DNA of 64,000 nt from the NCBI RefSeq assembly GCF_963677195.1, contig NZ_OY781918.1, positions 4,080,923-4,144,922 of the forward strand, read 5' to 3'. The translations under genes were made by a program, and so were the position numbers. The notes beneath the pieces are model-generated. The model searched no databases, had not been told where the DNA came from, and was given only the letters and a program-made list of their open reading frames with translations. This document shows, piece after piece, positions 45,301 to 56,000 of this stretch (positions are counted from its first letter, which is position 1; the number at the start of each line of letters is the position of its first letter). This DNA is from an uncultured Marinifilum sp. Lineage in GTDB: Bacteria > Bacteroidota > Bacteroidia > Bacteroidales > Marinifilaceae.

Positions 45301-48300
45301 TTTACAGATATTCCAGAAGTAGAAGCCGGCGAAGACATTACCGCATGCCAAGCTGGTCAAATTAATTTAAGCGCAAGTGCAAAAAATCACTCCAGTGTAT
45401 TATGGACTACATCGGGTAAAGGTGCTTTTGCAGATCCTACTCAATTAACAACAAGCTATCAACCAGATCCTGATGAAACTGGAAATTACACGCTAACACT
45501 CACAGCAACATCTACAGGATCTTGCGATGATGTTTCCGACGAACTGCAAATCACCATAATTGGAAAAGTAGAAGCCAATGCTGGAAATGATGGTGAGGTA
45601 TGCTCAAATGAAACTTACAATCTTTCCGATGGAGAATCAGGAGCTAGCACATATTCGGCTTCTGAATATGAATGGACCAGTGAAGGAGATGGAACTTTTG
45701 ACAATCCAAAAAATATTAATGCCAACTATACTCCTGGCACAAACGATATTACAAATGGATCAGTAAAGTTGACTCTAACAGCTCAACCAGAAGCTCCTTG
45801 TAGCGAAGAACATTCAGATTCTATGATCCTGCAAATCACCAAATCGCCAACAGCTAATGCTGGAGAAAACAAAGCCATTTGTCAGGGAGAATCTTTTAAT
45901 ATGGAAAATGCCAGCACACAAAATAGCTCTTCTTTAAAATGGGAAACATCCTCATCCGATGGTTTCTTCGAGAACGAAACAAGTCTTAATGCAACCTACC
46001 ACCCAGGAAAAGATGACACTGGCAAATACACTTTAAGCCTAATTGCTTATGGTAAAGGCTCTTGCTTATTCACAAAAGATGAAATGGAATTAAACATTAC
46101 TCCAGCTCCAACTGTAAGCATAGAAGATAAAGCAAGCATTTGCGAAGATGGAAATTATACCATCCAAAATGCCAAGGTTAATAACAGTCCTGGATATACA
46201 TGGAAAACCTCAGGACTAGGCACTCTCACAAATACTAACAACCTAACACCAACTTATCAAACTGCCGAAAACGAAACAGGCGACATTACAATAAGCATTA
46301 CTGCCGAAGGAAACGGAAAATGCGGATCCATAAGCGCTTCCACCACGATATCAATCATTCCTCATCCATTTATTGATGCTGGCGATGACGATGAAGTTTG
46401 CTCTAACCAAACCTATGCAATGAACATAGGTAGTGAAACGGGGCAAATTAATGCAAAATCGTGGTCGAGCATTGAATACAGCTCTTCGGGAGATGGCGAC
46501 TTTATCGATCAAGATGGATTACAGGCAACTTACATTCCTGGTGATAATGATAAAATAAATGGTGAAGTTAATATTTCAATTAAAGCCAATTCGATTAGTC
46601 CTTGTAACGAATTTGCAGAAGATATAATGACTCTAAAAATTACTCCAGCTCCAGAAGTAAACGCCGGAGCCGACGATAAGATTTGCGAGGGAGATTCTTA
46701 CAAATTAATAAATGCAACACAGCAAAACACATCAGAATTAATTTGGACAAGCTCGGATGGTGGTTCTTTTTCGGATGCAAATATTCTACAAACAGTTTAT
46801 ACTCCCGAAACTGATAAAACTGGAAATGTAACTCTTCAATTAACAGGAAAAGGCAATGGTTCCTGTATAGAAAAATCTAGTTTAATGTCTTTACAAATTG
46901 TACCTGTTCCTAAAGTAAAAGCAGGTGATGATGCCAGTATCTGCTTCAATAAGAATTATGATTTAACATCAACAATTGCCAGCTCATTCTCAACAATACT
47001 TTGGACAACTAGCGGCTCGGGTACATTTAGCGATGCCAATGAATTGCATCCTACATATCTGCCAAGCAAAGAAGATTACGAAAGTGGCAAAGTAACACTT
47101 ACCATTACCGTACAAGGTCTTACTCCTTGCCTAATGGAAGCAAAAGATGAAATAGACTTACAATTTATCAAAGCTCCTTATGTATTTGCAGGTAATGATG
47201 ATGAAATATGTGAAGAAAATGGAAAATATACTATTAAAGCAAAAACCACTGAAAATCCGACAGGAGCAGAAATAAAAGAAGTTAGCTCTTATTTATGGGA
47301 AACAAATGGTAAAGGATCTTTACAAAATAGCAATACCATAACACCCACTTATATTCCTGCCGAAAACGAAACAGGAGTTATTCAGATTACTTTAAAAGCT
47401 GTGGGATTTTCTAATTGCGATAATACCGAAGACACAATGGAATTAACAATTATCCCAACTCCCGAAGCTGATTTTAGTATAGGAACAAGCTGTATAGAAA
47501 GCACTGTTGCTTTTTCAGATAAAAGTGATGGAAAGATGTATTCCATTGAAAAATGGTCGTGGAATTTTAGCGATGGAAATTTTTCTGAAGAACAAAATAC
47601 AAATCATGAGTTTGCCGAAGTAAAAGACTATACTGTTACTTTATCGGTTACCAATAACAAAGGCTGTTCCTCTTTAATAGAGAAAACTGCAAGTATTCAC
47701 CCACTACCAGAAGTGAAATTTTCTCATGATACTTATGCTGCAATAGATATTCCTACCAAGTTTATAAATGAAAGTACAAATGCTGTAAGCTACTTATGGA
47801 ATTTTGGCGATGAAAACACATCTTCCGAAATCGATCCATCGCATACTTACTTAACAGAAGATGTTTTTAATGTACTACTAGAAGCAGAATCGGCAGATGG
47901 ATGTTTTAATTCTTATAGCTCAACAATTGAAGTAATAGGAAAACCCGAAGCAAGCTTCACAAAAACACCCGATGGATGTGGTCCTTTAAGTGTAGAATTC
48001 ACCAATACTTCGAAAGGAGAATACCTAAACTATTTCTGGGATTTTGGTAACGGAATCACCTCATTGGAACAAAAGCCTGAACCAGTTACTTTCGAACCTG
48101 GTAAACTAGCAGACACAACTTATACTGTAGTACTAAAAATTGAAAATAAAGCAGGAGTGTCGAGTTTTACCGATTATGTAGTTGTTAAACCACTGCCAAT
48201 TCCTGCATTCGAAATTCTACCTACTTCCTATGGCTGCTCTCCGGTTGTTCGTAGTATTTATAATTACTCTAAAGGTTTACCCGATAAATATTCTTTTGAT

Positions 48301-50337
48301 TTTGGTGACGGCGAAGCTTATGAGTACGAATCTAAAGATATTGAACGCCCTTTCGAGCATACTTTCTTTACTGGAGATACAAAAACAATATATCCAATTA
48401 CCCTTACTGCAAGTAATGAATGTGGCGATAGAAGCATTACAAAAAATATGACTGTATTTCCTAACACAGCAGTTGCTGTATTTAAGGCCGATCAAATGGA
48501 AGGATGCGCACCTCTTACGGTAGCATTTGAAAACCTATCAAAAGGTGCTGGAGATTATTTGGAATCGGACTGGATTTTTGAAAACGGAGAAGTTGAAATT
48601 AGAGATACAAAAGGAGAAACCGTATATCATACCTTCGAAAAAGCAGGTGTTTACGAAGTACAACTTAGTGTTCATGACACTTGTGCAAGCGATATTACAA
48701 CACAAAAAATAACTGTTGTTTCGGCTCCCGAAATCGACTTTGAAATTAAAATGGATAATCTATGCGATCAGGAGCAGGTATATCTTTCGGTAAGCGAAGA
48801 CACAAAAAGCATGTTTACCAATTTTACTTGGGACATGGGAGATGGAAACGCTAAAACCGGAGCGGAAATCACGCACAAGTATACTTCTGCCCAAATTTTC
48901 ACTATTCAATTATCGGCTATTTACTTAGATAATGGATGTGAAAAATCAGTAAGTAAAGAAATTGAAATTAATAAAAAGCCTAAAGCAGAATTTGAAATCA
49001 GTAATATAGAAGGATGTGAACCTCTTAATGTAAGCTTCACAAACAATTCGGCTGATGCTGATTTTTACCAATGGGATTTTAATGATGGGGCAAAAAGCAC
49101 AAAAGAAAACCCTGAACATACTTTTAGCACGGGAGATTATGAAGTTTCTCTTATTACAGAATCGGAAGAGGGCTGTCTGGACACCATAACAATGAATGTT
49201 TTGGTACACCCAACACCTATTGCCGAGTTTAGTATTTCTAACGAAACAGCTTGTAGTGCTCCCTTTAGCTTAGCTGTAACAAATACTACTGCAAATAAAG
49301 AATTAAATTCATATACCTGGGATTTTGACAATGGAACAATTAGCAATGCAACAGATCCTACAGAGGAAACATTTAATGATTATGGTGATTACTCAATCAA
49401 GCTGATAGCCGAAAATCAATTCCTTTGTGCCGATACATCTGTTCACGAATTTAATATTTATAAAAAGCCTATTCCTGCTTATCAAATTATTTCTAAAACT
49501 ACCTGCGAAGGAGAAGTAATTGAATTTCAAGATTTATCGGAAAATTCACTACAAACCTATTGGGAATTTAGCGATGGATTTACAACAGAAGGCAAAAACG
49601 CAAGCCATATTTTTACCAGTTACGGACAGTACGATTTGTACTTAAAAACTGTGGGAGAAGGAAATTGTGCTGATAGTATTATCGAAGAAAATGCAATTAA
49701 AATTTATCCTATTCCAGTTGCCGATTTTTCGTGGGAAAATATCAATACTCTTCCCGAGGGTGTTGAAATAGAAGAAGGTGAAACACTACCTAATAATGGA
49801 ACAGTGCAATTTATTAATTTAAGCGATGAATTTGATGATGATTGGATTACAAAACAATGGTGCAATTACCAATGGAATTTTGACGATTTAAATTCATCTT
49901 ATGAAAAAAGTCCTGTTCATAAATATACTAATAACGGCGATTTTTATGTCACTTTATTTACCGAATCGCCATATTCTTGTAAAGATTCTATTACCAAAGC
50001 TGTTGAAGTAGATTTAATGAGTGGCTTGTTTGTTCCTAATGCTTTTAATCCTGGTAATCCAGATCCTCAGGTTAGTTTATTCTTACCAAAAGGAATTGGC
50101 TTATTTGAGTACCATATAGAAATATTAGACAGCTGGGGAAATTCTATCTGGGAATCGGAAAAAATTGAAGAAGGCAGACCTGCCGAAGGTTGGGATGGAA
50201 CCAAAGATGGAGAAGTTATGCCACAGGGAGTTTATATTTGGAAAATAAGAGCTGTATTTAAAAATGGAGTAAGCTGGCAGGGAATGAAAATTAATGGTAA
50301 GTATTACCGTGAAGGTTCTGTTACCTTAATTCAGTAG
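42355..50337 (+). CDS. Giant secreted PKD-repeat protein with a type B (gliding-motility-type) sorting domain
   Basis: A 2660-residue surface or secreted protein, probably adhesive. A signal peptide (VIILLTLFTSFNAYA) is followed by PKD/Ig-like domains (about 30-625), twelve repeats of roughly 89 residues (about 628-1703) each with a Cys near the start (often SIC or ICEG) and one near the end (often GNGSC), then about ten PKD domains (about 1704-2550, with WNFGDEN, WDFGNG, WDMGDGN, WDFNDG). The last 100 residues form the gliding-motility CTD: FVPNAFNPGNPDP, EILDSWGNSIWESE, EGWDGTKDGEVMPQGVYIWKI. That CTD directs T9SS export and fits the divergent PorP/SprF neighbour. The frame is open over 7983 bp without breaks. 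The ligand is unknown. Confidence 0.9.
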   Translation: MIPFYLNSVKRIFKNVIILLTLFTSFNAYAEDPPNCDFGDEDGYFYHWGFNADNIEFDFELKNLTDATITASITEYKIDWGDKSTVETIYNGDFPIPHPYKTKGQFKLKITIIHSGNEYTYNYTVYNTFPEVTLNKLEGNKGCIGQEYIFQISNYEKNPPTTLYNWKFDDTNESILWTHDEVKENDGKISHTYNFESCNSAGDTDHFGMSIKPIVKVDSKTLYDNAIAITDIVVSQATNIDIALKINNKPEKIDTTHTGCIDSTKFQFTNYSNFGLEGYFCEETNNHKWIVTKYEEGTEVGNAELGTEYYFKKGDENSKEDISIIFLETGTYKITFHLANACSSSEVTTGEISIYENENTTTYTPDAYCLADNETVSFTTTEDPEIEAIQETIYSWTTSSGDYEFVEETDKHSQNPKIKFKEAGKDTVYLEKTSLCGTENYEFIVEVSDVPVVSINMPSDLSGGGYCGEYTFSPSASFTDNGKETFEIEDNEIDEYKWTFDNNGTITSSTNKEPGAVTFDQYGKSSISLQAHNNCGWSEIDKIEFEIYEIPTPVIDRIDQACQEEEISYNAQPDGMASYKWTFGDGASNNTQECKHTFTSSGTFTDKLTVTSNDGCSNSIEKEIEIIAKPSVNAGANLSICNSDTSFEINDASAKDYLSIKWTTTGDGTFSDDKILQPTYTLGTEDHTKSSIELTLTAQGNGTCGEEISTKTINITPIPTISFDKTSDKICQYSTYEIKGVNVENESSVEWTANKSGTFENKNANETSFTPSSDFSGTVILTLTAFGNGSCAETQESFNLTVVKQPTVNAVADSQICEGEDINLNGTSSSSVVKWLSDGDGIFSNENALTGTYTPGSKDIENGSVSLELQALGDAPCEISAYANVEIFKKPSANAGADDSMCKTVASYTIKHGDDPNMAHASTYSSILWTSSGTGSFTDNTILNATYTPSEKDLEDGSVELILVAKANGACSKPASDKMTLTFTDIPEVEAGEDITACQAGQINLSASAKNHSSVLWTTSGKGAFADPTQLTTSYQPDPDETGNYTLTLTATSTGSCDDVSDELQITIIGKVEANAGNDGEVCSNETYNLSDGESGASTYSASEYEWTSEGDGTFDNPKNINANYTPGTNDITNGSVKLTLTAQPEAPCSEEHSDSMILQITKSPTANAGENKAICQGESFNMENASTQNSSSLKWETSSSDGFFENETSLNATYHPGKDDTGKYTLSLIAYGKGSCLFTKDEMELNITPAPTVSIEDKASICEDGNYTIQNAKVNNSPGYTWKTSGLGTLTNTNNLTPTYQTAENETGDITISITAEGNGKCGSISASTTISIIPHPFIDAGDDDEVCSNQTYAMNIGSETGQINAKSWSSIEYSSSGDGDFIDQDGLQATYIPGDNDKINGEVNISIKANSISPCNEFAEDIMTLKITPAPEVNAGADDKICEGDSYKLINATQQNTSELIWTSSDGGSFSDANILQTVYTPETDKTGNVTLQLTGKGNGSCIEKSSLMSLQIVPVPKVKAGDDASICFNKNYDLTSTIASSFSTILWTTSGSGTFSDANELHPTYLPSKEDYESGKVTLTITVQGLTPCLMEAKDEIDLQFIKAPYVFAGNDDEICEENGKYTIKAKTTENPTGAEIKEVSSYLWETNGKGSLQNSNTITPTYIPAENETGVIQITLKAVGFSNCDNTEDTMELTIIPTPEADFSIGTSCIESTVAFSDKSDGKMYSIEKWSWNFSDGNFSEEQNTNHEFAEVKDYTVTLSVTNNKGCSSLIEKTASIHPLPEVKFSHDTYAAIDIPTKFINESTNAVSYLWNFGDENTSSEIDPSHTYLTEDVFNVLLEAESADGCFNSYSSTIEVIGKPEASFTKTPDGCGPLSVEFTNTSKGEYLNYFWDFGNGITSLEQKPEPVTFEPGKLADTTYTVVLKIENKAGVSSFTDYVVVKPLPIPAFEILPTSYGCSPVVRSIYNYSKGLPDKYSFDFGDGEAYEYESKDIERPFEHTFFTGDTKTIYPITLTASNECGDRSITKNMTVFPNTAVAVFKADQMEGCAPLTVAFENLSKGAGDYLESDWIFENGEVEIRDTKGETVYHTFEKAGVYEVQLSVHDTCASDITTQKITVVSAPEIDFEIKMDNLCDQEQVYLSVSEDTKSMFTNFTWDMGDGNAKTGAEITHKYTSAQIFTIQLSAIYLDNGCEKSVSKEIEINKKPKAEFEISNIEGCEPLNVSFTNNSADADFYQWDFNDGAKSTKENPEHTFSTGDYEVSLITESEEGCLDTITMNVLVHPTPIAEFSISNETACSAPFSLAVTNTTANKELNSYTWDFDNGTISNATDPTEETFNDYGDYSIKLIAENQFLCADTSVHEFNIYKKPIPAYQIISKTTCEGEVIEFQDLSENSLQTYWEFSDGFTTEGKNASHIFTSYGQYDLYLKTVGEGNCADSIIEENAIKIYPIPVADFSWENINTLPEGVEIEEGETLPNNGTVQFINLSDEFDDDWITKQWCNYQWNFDDLNSSYEKSPVHKYTNNGDFYVTLFTESPYSCKDSITKAVEVDLMSGLFVPNAFNPGNPDPQVSLFLPKGIGLFEYHIEILDSWGNSIWESEKIEEGRPAEGWDGTKDGEVMPQGVYIWKIRAVFKNGVSWQGMKINGKYYREGSVTLIQ
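44240..47465 (+). repeat. Twelve-fold protein-coding repeat array inside the giant PKD gene
   Basis: Twelve diverged units of about 265-270 bp. Each unit reads roughly: AGxDxxIC, a short variable part, a W(T/K)TSGxGxF core, xxTYxP, then LTLxAxGxGxC and a Pro before the next unit. DNA identity between units is modest, so these are old duplications rather than recent copies. Confidence 0.8.
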
Positions 50338-50360
50338 ATCACAAAAATAAATATAAAATT

Positions 50361-50403
50361 ATGGGGAACTGGAATAAAATTTTATTCTGGCTCCCCATTA
50401 TTT
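50361..50403. terminator. Bidirectional terminator between the PKD gene and the GAF/PAS kinase gene
   Basis: Long hairpin with arms ATGGGGAACTGGAATAAAA and TTTTATTCTGGCTCCCCAT (two mismatches) followed by TATTTT; it serves two convergent genes. Confidence 0.85.
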
Positions 50404-50419
50404 TGCTGTGATAAATTTA

Positions 50420-52864
50420 CTACGAATCTTTATTTATTGGATGTGTAAAATAAAAAGTAGTTCCAAGTCCAACCTCAGATTCCAACCATATTTTACCCCC
50501 CAATAATTCGCTTAAGCTTTTAGATATAGACAAACCTATTCCTACTCCATTATATGTTCTGGCCAAACTTTCATTTGCCTGCCTAAAAATTCCAAAAATA
50601 TTATTTTTCTTTTCTTCGGGTATACCAACACCTGTATCTTTCACAAAAAATGTGAAAGGAATATTCGAATTTAAATCATTTTGTTGCACACCAAATTCTA
50701 CAAAACCTTTATCTGTAAATTTTAGTGCATTCTTTAACAAATTTTGGAAAATTTGCTTAAATCGATTGGGGTCGGTTTCAAAAACCAAATGTTGATATCC
50801 ATCTGGCAAAACCATTTTTAATCCTATACATTCTTTATCTAAAGCCTGTTGTTCCATTTTTATAACAGCATATACTTCATGAAGAATTTCTTCCAAACGG
50901 CATTTTTTCTTTTCAATTTTTACTGCTCCCGACTGTATTAGGCTAATATCAAAAAGGTCTTCAACAATATTTAATAAATTTAAGCCACTCTGGTTAATCA
51001 TTCTACAATACTCAACAGCCAAATCGTTGGGCGTTTCATTATCAACCAACTCAGAAAATCCAATAACAGCATTTAAAGGAGTACGCAACTCATGCGACAT
51101 TGTAGCTAAAAAAACAGACTTTAAACGATCCGACTCGGTAGCATCTTTAAGTGCTTTGTGTAATTCCTGTTCAGTCCTTTTTTGCTCAATAGAAATACTA
51201 ATCTGATGAGAAACCAGCTCTAGCATTTCCCGATCTTTTTCGGTAACAGCATTTTCATCCTCATAACTTTGAATAACCAAAACACCAATAATTTTCTCCT
51301 TGCCTTTTAAAGGCATTCCCAACCATATTTTTGATGGTTCTCCTGCTAGCTCAACCTCTCCTAATCTCTCTAGTTCATCCAGTTTCTCAACAGTACCCAT
51401 AAGCACTTCTCCATGATCTACAACCCATCCCGAAAGAGATTTCCCTTTCGGAAAAAACTCAACAGAATCATACTCATCATCGTGATAAGGTAAATTAAAA
51501 AGCTGTTTTTCATCATCGTACAGAGCAACAAAAAAGTTAGTTGTATCAATTATTGTAGATAACTCTTGCCGTATAAAGTGGATAAATTCTACCAATGTAT
51601 TTTGAGAAAATACAGCATTGGATATATTTAAGATGATCTGCTGTATTTGTTCTTGTCTTTTACGCTCGCTTATATCTTCTTTAACAGCAATAAAATTAGT
51701 AATTTTTCCATTTTCATTTTTTAAACCACTTATGGTTGCAAACTCCCAAAACAGCTCACCATTTTTCTTCTTATTCTCAAATTCTCCTCTCCATACATTT
51801 CCTTCTTTTATTTCCTGCCACAAACTTTTATAGCTTTCTGCAGAAATTAAACCAGAACTTAAAAACCTGGGGTTTTCACCTTTCACTTCGTCTAAAGTAT
51901 ATCCTGTTAATTCAATAAACTTAGGGTTTACATATTCTATATCTCCATTAAAATCGGTAATAACAACCGATGTTGGACTTTGAATAACCGATTGTGATAA
52001 CTTACGAAATTCATTTTTAACCCGAATCTGAACACTCACATCATTAATAGAAAGTAAACAAACCTCCTTATTGTTAAAATTCGAATTTTTAACATTAATG
52101 ATACAATTAAACTTCTCTCCTCCTTTTTTTAAACCAATGGCTTCTAATCGAAGTTTCTCTTTTTCTTTATTCAAGCTAGAAAAAAACTTATAATCTTTAT
52201 TTACAATATCGAAAATAGATTTACCCGATAATTCTTTCTCGCTGTAACCAGTCAAATCTACCGCTCTTTTATTCACTTCAACAATACGATTTCCTTCAAT
52301 AATAAATATCGCATCATTACTGGCATTTGCTAGTTCCTTATACTTATTCTCGCTTTCCTCAAGCTTCCTGATCATTCCATAACGATCAAGTACAATCGAT
52401 GTTATACTTGCAAGCTCATTAACTAGAATTATATCAGCTTCGTTCGGATAATAAATCTCGCTATGATATATTGCAAAAGTACCTAGTATTTTTCCTGAAG
52501 GATCCTTTATTGGCTCTGACCAGCAAGATGCTAAGCCTGCTTTTTGAGCAAGCTCCTTAATATCCTTCCAGTAGGGATGGGTATTTACATCCTCTACAAT
52601 AACTCGTTCGCCCGTAAATGCTGAAGTACCGCATGATCCATTTCCTAGGCCAATGGGAAAATTGTTTATGGCTTTATTGTAAAAATCAGGTAAATCGGGT
52701 GCAGCTCCCAAAAGTAAATGCTTCCCTTCCTCATCTACGCATAAAATCGAACAAATTGCACCGGAAGAAACACGCTGTGCTCCTAAAACTATTTCGTTTA
52801 AGATAAATTCTTCCGATTCTCCTTTATATAATAAATCTAATATCTCCGATCGTAATGCTTTCAT
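50420..52864 (-). CDS. Soluble GAF-PAS-PAS-GAF sensor histidine kinase
   Basis: Cytoplasmic sensor kinase, 814 residues, with no membrane segment. Order: GAF (about 10-150, RVSSGAICSILCVDEEGKHLL, GNGSCGTSAFTGERVIVED), PAS (about 165-285, NDAIFIIEGNRIVEVN), PAS plus PAC (about 290-405, SPTSVVITDFNGDIEYVN, NFIAVKEDISERKRQ), GAF (about 420-560), HisKA with His591 in FLATMSHELRTPLNA, and HATPase (NLLKNALKFTDKG, VKDTGVGIPEEKKNN, GVGIGLSISKSL). It probably senses a small ligand or redox/light cue via GAF/PAS; none can be named. No receiver domain and no regulator gene nearby. It is a single gene, convergent with the giant PKD gene. Confidence 0.9.
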   Translation of the reverse strand: MKALRSEILDLLYKGESEEFILNEIVLGAQRVSSGAICSILCVDEEGKHLLLGAAPDLPDFYNKAINNFPIGLGNGSCGTSAFTGERVIVEDVNTHPYWKDIKELAQKAGLASCWSEPIKDPSGKILGTFAIYHSEIYYPNEADIILVNELASITSIVLDRYGMIRKLEESENKYKELANASNDAIFIIEGNRIVEVNKRAVDLTGYSEKELSGKSIFDIVNKDYKFFSSLNKEKEKLRLEAIGLKKGGEKFNCIINVKNSNFNNKEVCLLSINDVSVQIRVKNEFRKLSQSVIQSPTSVVITDFNGDIEYVNPKFIELTGYTLDEVKGENPRFLSSGLISAESYKSLWQEIKEGNVWRGEFENKKKNGELFWEFATISGLKNENGKITNFIAVKEDISERKRQEQIQQIILNISNAVFSQNTLVEFIHFIRQELSTIIDTTNFFVALYDDEKQLFNLPYHDDEYDSVEFFPKGKSLSGWVVDHGEVLMGTVEKLDELERLGEVELAGEPSKIWLGMPLKGKEKIIGVLVIQSYEDENAVTEKDREMLELVSHQISISIEQKRTEQELHKALKDATESDRLKSVFLATMSHELRTPLNAVIGFSELVDNETPNDLAVEYCRMINQSGLNLLNIVEDLFDISLIQSGAVKIEKKKCRLEEILHEVYAVIKMEQQALDKECIGLKMVLPDGYQHLVFETDPNRFKQIFQNLLKNALKFTDKGFVEFGVQQNDLNSNIPFTFFVKDTGVGIPEEKKNNIFGIFRQANESLARTYNGVGIGLSISKSLSELLGGKIWLESEVGLGTTFYFTHPINKDS

Positions 52865-52963
52865 ACCTCTAAAATATCATATTTTTTCATTCATAAAAAT
52901 CTATGATCATTTTTGTTTTATTTGTCATCTTTCCTAACTAATCATAAATAAAATTTGAGAAAT

Positions 52964-52995
52964 AAAAAAAGTACTGCTCAGAAGAACAGCACTTT
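52964..52995 (-). terminator. Terminator of the tandem carboxyltransferase gene
   Basis: On the minus strand AAAGTGCTGTTC pairs with GAGCAGTACTTT and is followed by seven T. It begins about 25 bp after the stop codon at 53019. Confidence 0.88.
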
Positions 52996-53018
52996 AAATT
53001 TGCTTATAATGTATTACT

Positions 53019-56000
53019 TTATCCTACTAATCTGCTTTTAGGTTTTAGTGCCATAAGCATTTCTTTTGTTTTGATATCAAGCTTAGATTCTTTCTCTACT
53101 GGTTGAGTAATTTTTCCAGTTGCCTGAGTCGAATCCCCTCCCATGCTATACAATCCTCTCAAAAGCATTTCATGTTTTTCTTCGTCAGGAATGGCTTTGT
53201 AAGCAGCTTTTTTCTCCTCTTCTATTCTTTGCTTTTCAGCTTCTGCAGCTTCTATTTTAGCATAATAAGCATCCGCTTTTTTGTTCTTTAAAAAAGGTCC
53301 AGCTACTGTAGGAAACAATTCCAATAGTAACATTTCTTTCTCATTTTCGGCAAGTTTAACCCCACCAAACTCTTCCAATACTACATTCTCAGGAGATTTG
53401 TATTTACTAACATCAAAATCGCTTGCATTTCGCTGACCACAAATTTTCTCACGAAATTCAGGATCGATACCGATTGGGGTTTCGCCATATTCGCCTTTTA
53501 CAAGGTTAAAAAACTGGTTATTTACATTTGTATATGGCTCTTTACCGCTATTCACATCCAACACATAGTTTACTGCCTGTACACCTACTATTTGCGACGA
53601 TGGAGTAACCAAAGGAGGACAACCAGCAGCAACACGTACCTCTGGCACTTTTTCTAATACCTTAGGTAATAAATCCTCTAATCCTAATCCTTTCAACTGA
53701 GCCAACATATTGGTGTACATACCTCCTGGAATCTCAGCAGCTTTTACTTCTTCGTTTGGAGCTGGGAAATTGAAGAATTTATCAATTTCATTACAAACTT
53801 CTAACAATTCTGTTTCCTTATCTGCTTTAGCTAATTCAATAGCTCTGTCGAATAATACATCAATATTTTTTGGAAGATAATCAGCAGTAATATCAAATTC
53901 TAATGGGAACATTTTGTATGAATCGAATTCTGCAATTCTCTCTCGTATTCCTTTTAATTCTTTATTTATTTTAACAACAGCCTTTAAATTAACTCCAGTA
54001 TCTAATCCTAACTTATCGGCAAAAATCTGAATAATTTCGAATGCCGGAGCCGCTGGTCCACCTGCAAAATTCAGAATGTTTGTATCTACAATATCAACAC
54101 CATTAACAATTGCCATTAAAACAGCACCTAAACCATAACCCGGAGTACAGTGAGTATGAAAATCGATAGGTACATTTAATTCACTTTTCATTCTTCTGAT
54201 AATTTTACCAGATAATGATGGAGGAATTAATCCTGCCATATCTTTCACAGTAATCATATTAGCACCCAAAGCTTCCATTTGTTTCGCTTTGTTTAAGAAG
54301 TAATCTACATCGAAAATCTTCTTGGGTAACTTTTTACCAGATAGTAAGGCTTTCCATTTCTGTTTTCTTGTAAACTTAGGATCAACCGTATAACAAACTG
54401 CACAATCGGCAATACCACCCGCTTCTTTCATATATTTAATGGTGGTTTCCATGTTTTGTACATCATTCAAACAGTCGAAAATACGCATAATTCCCAAACC
54501 AGATTTCACTGCATTTTTGTTGAAACCTTCAATTACTGTTTCTGGGTATGGAGAATATCCAAACAGGTTTCTACCACGAGAAAGAGCTGTTAAATGAGAA
54601 ACATCGCCAATAACTTCTTTAATGGACTCTAAACGGTGCCACGGATCTTCGTTCAGGTATCGCATTACCGAATCAGGAATTGCTCCACCCCACACTTCCA
54701 TTGCATAAAAATTAGCATCCTTATACAAAGGAAGAACCGATTCAATTTCCTTTTGAGGAACACGAGTTGCAAATAATGATTGCTGACCATCACGAAGCGT
54801 AAGATCACGAATCTTTAACTTACCAGTTCGTTTAATTGCAGCTCTTTCTATAGCAATTTTCTTGCGATTTTCTTCTCTCTGTGCTTCGAATTCTGCTTTA
54901 CGTTTTCCTTCAAGGTAAGCTTTAGCTACCAATGGAAAAAGTTCTAACAACATAAATTCTTTATCATCCTTAGCCAATTTCACACTACCATATTGCGGTA
55001 ATATTGGATTTTCGGGAGATACATAAGCGTCTACATCGTAATCTATTTTTTCTGCTTTACCCGTAATTTTCTCACGAAATTCGGGTGCAATATCAATTGG
55101 GGTTGTTCCGTATTCTCCTTTTACAAGATTAAAAAACTGGTTTGATACATTGGTATAAAACGGACGACCAGAGTTCTCATCGATTACACAATTTACAGCC
55201 TGAACACCAACAATTTGAGAAGAAGGGGTTACCAATGGCGGACAACCTGCGTCCAAACGAACCACCGGTACCACTTCTAACACTCTCTCGAGCAGGGTTT
55301 CCAAACCTAAAGCTTTCAACTGGTTAAGCATGTTTGTGTACATACCTCCAGGAATTTCCGCATCCTTAACCATTTGGTTCGGAGCTGGGAAATTAAAATA
55401 TTCTTCAATTGCATGGCATGCTTTTAATAAGTCTTCTTCATTATCGGCTTTTGCCTGCTTAATTGCCTCATCGAATAATCGATCGATATTTGCGGGCAAT
55501 TTATCTTTTGTAATATCAAATTCAATTGGGAATTGCTTATAGCTATCAACATCGGCTAAAGCATTGGCACGAATTTCTTTTAGTACTTTATTGATTTCCA
55601 CAACTGTTTTAGCATCCCCATCTAATTCAATGCCTAATTTCTGACAGAAAATATAAATTAGTTCATAAGCAGGAGCGGCAGATCCTCCAGCAAAATTCAT
55701 GATATTTGTATCGATAATATCAACACCATTAATAATTGCCGAAAGAGCAGATGCCAAACCATAACCTGGAGTGGAATGCGAATGAAAATCTACAGGAATA
55801 TTTAATTCTTCTTTAAAACGACGAATAATTTGTCCTGCAAATGAAGGAGAAGCCAATCCGGCCATATCTTTTAGTGAAATCATATCGGCTCCTAAAGCTT
55901 CTAGCTTCTTGGCCATCTTCACAAAATAATTAATATCAAAAATCTGATCTGGAAGATTCTTCACTGTTAATCTTTCCTGATCTTCTTTTTTGGTGGGAAA

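Noticed and set aside
44240..47465. The repeat array of the giant gene as a CRISPR or DNA satellite
   Set aside because: Units are diverged at DNA level, about 267 bp long, in one open frame and conserved in protein features, so they are coding repeats.
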